Positions 15,407 to 15,933 of a stretch of 15,933 nucleotides of DNA are shown here, piece by piece (position 1 is the stretch's first letter; every line of letters begins with the position of its first letter). The position numbers and the translations under genes are program-made. The notes beneath the pieces are model-generated. The model was not told the origin of the DNA and ran no database searches. It was given only the letters and a program-made list of their open reading frames with translations. This DNA comes from Cudoniella acicularis. Lineage: Eukaryota; Ascomycota; Leotiomycetes; Helotiales; Helotiaceae. The stretch spans positions 1-15,933 of the forward strand of contig JAAMPI010001326.1 of NCBI GenBank assembly GCA_013054445.1. Reading direction: 5' to 3'.

Positions 15407-15933
15407 TTAAGCCTCTCCTGTGGCCCCCTTGTCGACTGATGTTGGAATTGAATTTGGCGTTTCAACGCCTGGAGTTTCTGACGGAATACTGCTAGCTCTT
15501 GAGGAGCTTGCTTCTGCAGATGTACTTCCAAATGACCCAGACGGCGGTGCTGGTCCCATCGATTTTCTCTCTGATGCATGCAAATTTTCTTCGTGCCTAT
15601 CCCGATCCTGCCTTCGCACAAAACTCTTGGGGCAAAACCTGCAACATTCAGGCCTCTCATTCCTGTGCGTCCTCTCATGTATCTTCAAACTATGAGCCCT
15701 TGTGAATTCTTTCGAACATACTTTGCACCGATGCTTTGGCGCAGCTTGTTTTATCTTTGGAAAGTTCCAGGCGAAAGCCGCAGGATCAGGATGCTGAAGC
15801 GCCAGGTGCTTTTTCAACTCTCGTTCAGTGCTGAATCCGATGTGGATTCTAAGGCAGCTGGTTTCAGTGCAGCAGAAGGGTTTCTCATGCCGGCTTACAT
15901 GGTCGTTCCGTCGGGTACCGTTGGAAAACCCTT
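15407..15933 (-). CDS. C2H2 zinc-finger protein, 3' part (runs off the window)
   Basis: The open frame enters from the right edge (first full codon at 15931) and ends at TAA 15409-15407, giving 174 visible residues. It shows at least three zinc-finger units. One atypical unit is FCCTETSC with HLALQH. Two are classical: CKVCSKEF with HERTH (C-x2-C-x12-H-x3-H), and CRFCPKSF with HEENLH (C-x2-C-x12-H-x4-H). A partial unit (GFSNGTRRNDHVSRH) lies at the window edge. A Ser/Pro/Thr-rich, probably disordered tail of about 50 residues follows. The protein is probably nuclear and DNA-binding, with target unknown. The 5' end, start codon and any introns lie outside the window. An ATG-like frame beginning at 15817 is internal and is not the true start. 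Confidence 0.85.
   Translation of the reverse strand, partial: GFSNGTRRNDHVSRHEKPFCCTETSCLRIHIGFSTERELKKHLALQHPDPAAFAWNFPKIKQAAPKHRCKVCSKEFTRAHSLKIHERTHRNERPECCRFCPKSFVRRQDRDRHEENLHASERKSMGPAPPSGSFGSTSAEASSSRASSIPSETPGVETPNSIPTSVDKGATGEA

Noticed and set aside
1..15933. tRNA, rRNA, CRISPR array or intact transposon
   Set aside because: Reading both strands I found no cloverleaf with a GTTCGAAT-type arm, no rRNA sequence, no regularly spaced repeats, and no transposase or reverse-transcriptase motifs or paired terminal repeats.

Overview
The window reads as nuclear DNA of a filamentous ascomycete (Pezizomycotina). Supporting signs are short introns (47-73 nt in most cases) with GTAAGT- or GTATGC-like donors, CTAAC/CTGAC branch sites and TAG acceptors, a mitochondrial lipoyl synthase with a cleavable-looking presequence, a HET-domain (heterokaryon incompatibility) locus, and a fungal C2H2 zinc-finger gene. 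Placement below that level, for example Leotiomycetes, would be a guess.

The left part (1-5648) holds two divergently transcribed, intact-looking genes. On the minus strand, two long open frames join through a 73-nt intron into one gene of about 1192 residues. Its N-terminus is a degenerate macro domain and its C-terminus a long acidic, disordered, coiled-coil tail ending in basic nuclear-localisation-like clusters. On the plus strand is lipoyl synthase (LIP5/lipA type, 407 residues after removal of a 48-nt intron). They share a roughly 700-bp divergent promoter region with a CACGTG E-box.

The middle (about 6300-12200) is mostly decayed. It contains a possible small membrane protein (minus), a C-terminal relic of a Rho-family GTPase (plus), a HET-domain pseudogene (minus) with stops and frameshifts, and one or two broken multi-pass membrane protein genes (plus). 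AT-rich stretches lie among them. C-to-T changes such as those made by repeat-induced point mutation could explain several lesions, but this is not proven.

The right part (12216-15933) has a minus-strand gene interrupted only by a 7-A tract, with a 2-oxoglutarate-oxygenase-like or DUF1826-like layout. Next is an intact LanC-like protein (plus, 381 residues) with all zinc ligands and the catalytic-position histidine. An AT-rich spacer with a small imperfect repeat follows, and then the 3' part of a C2H2 zinc-finger gene (minus) that runs off the window edge. I see no operon-like logic, rRNA, tRNA or CRISPR. The most notable items are the macro/coiled-coil fusion, the fungal LanC-like enzyme, and the Rho relic and HET graveyard.
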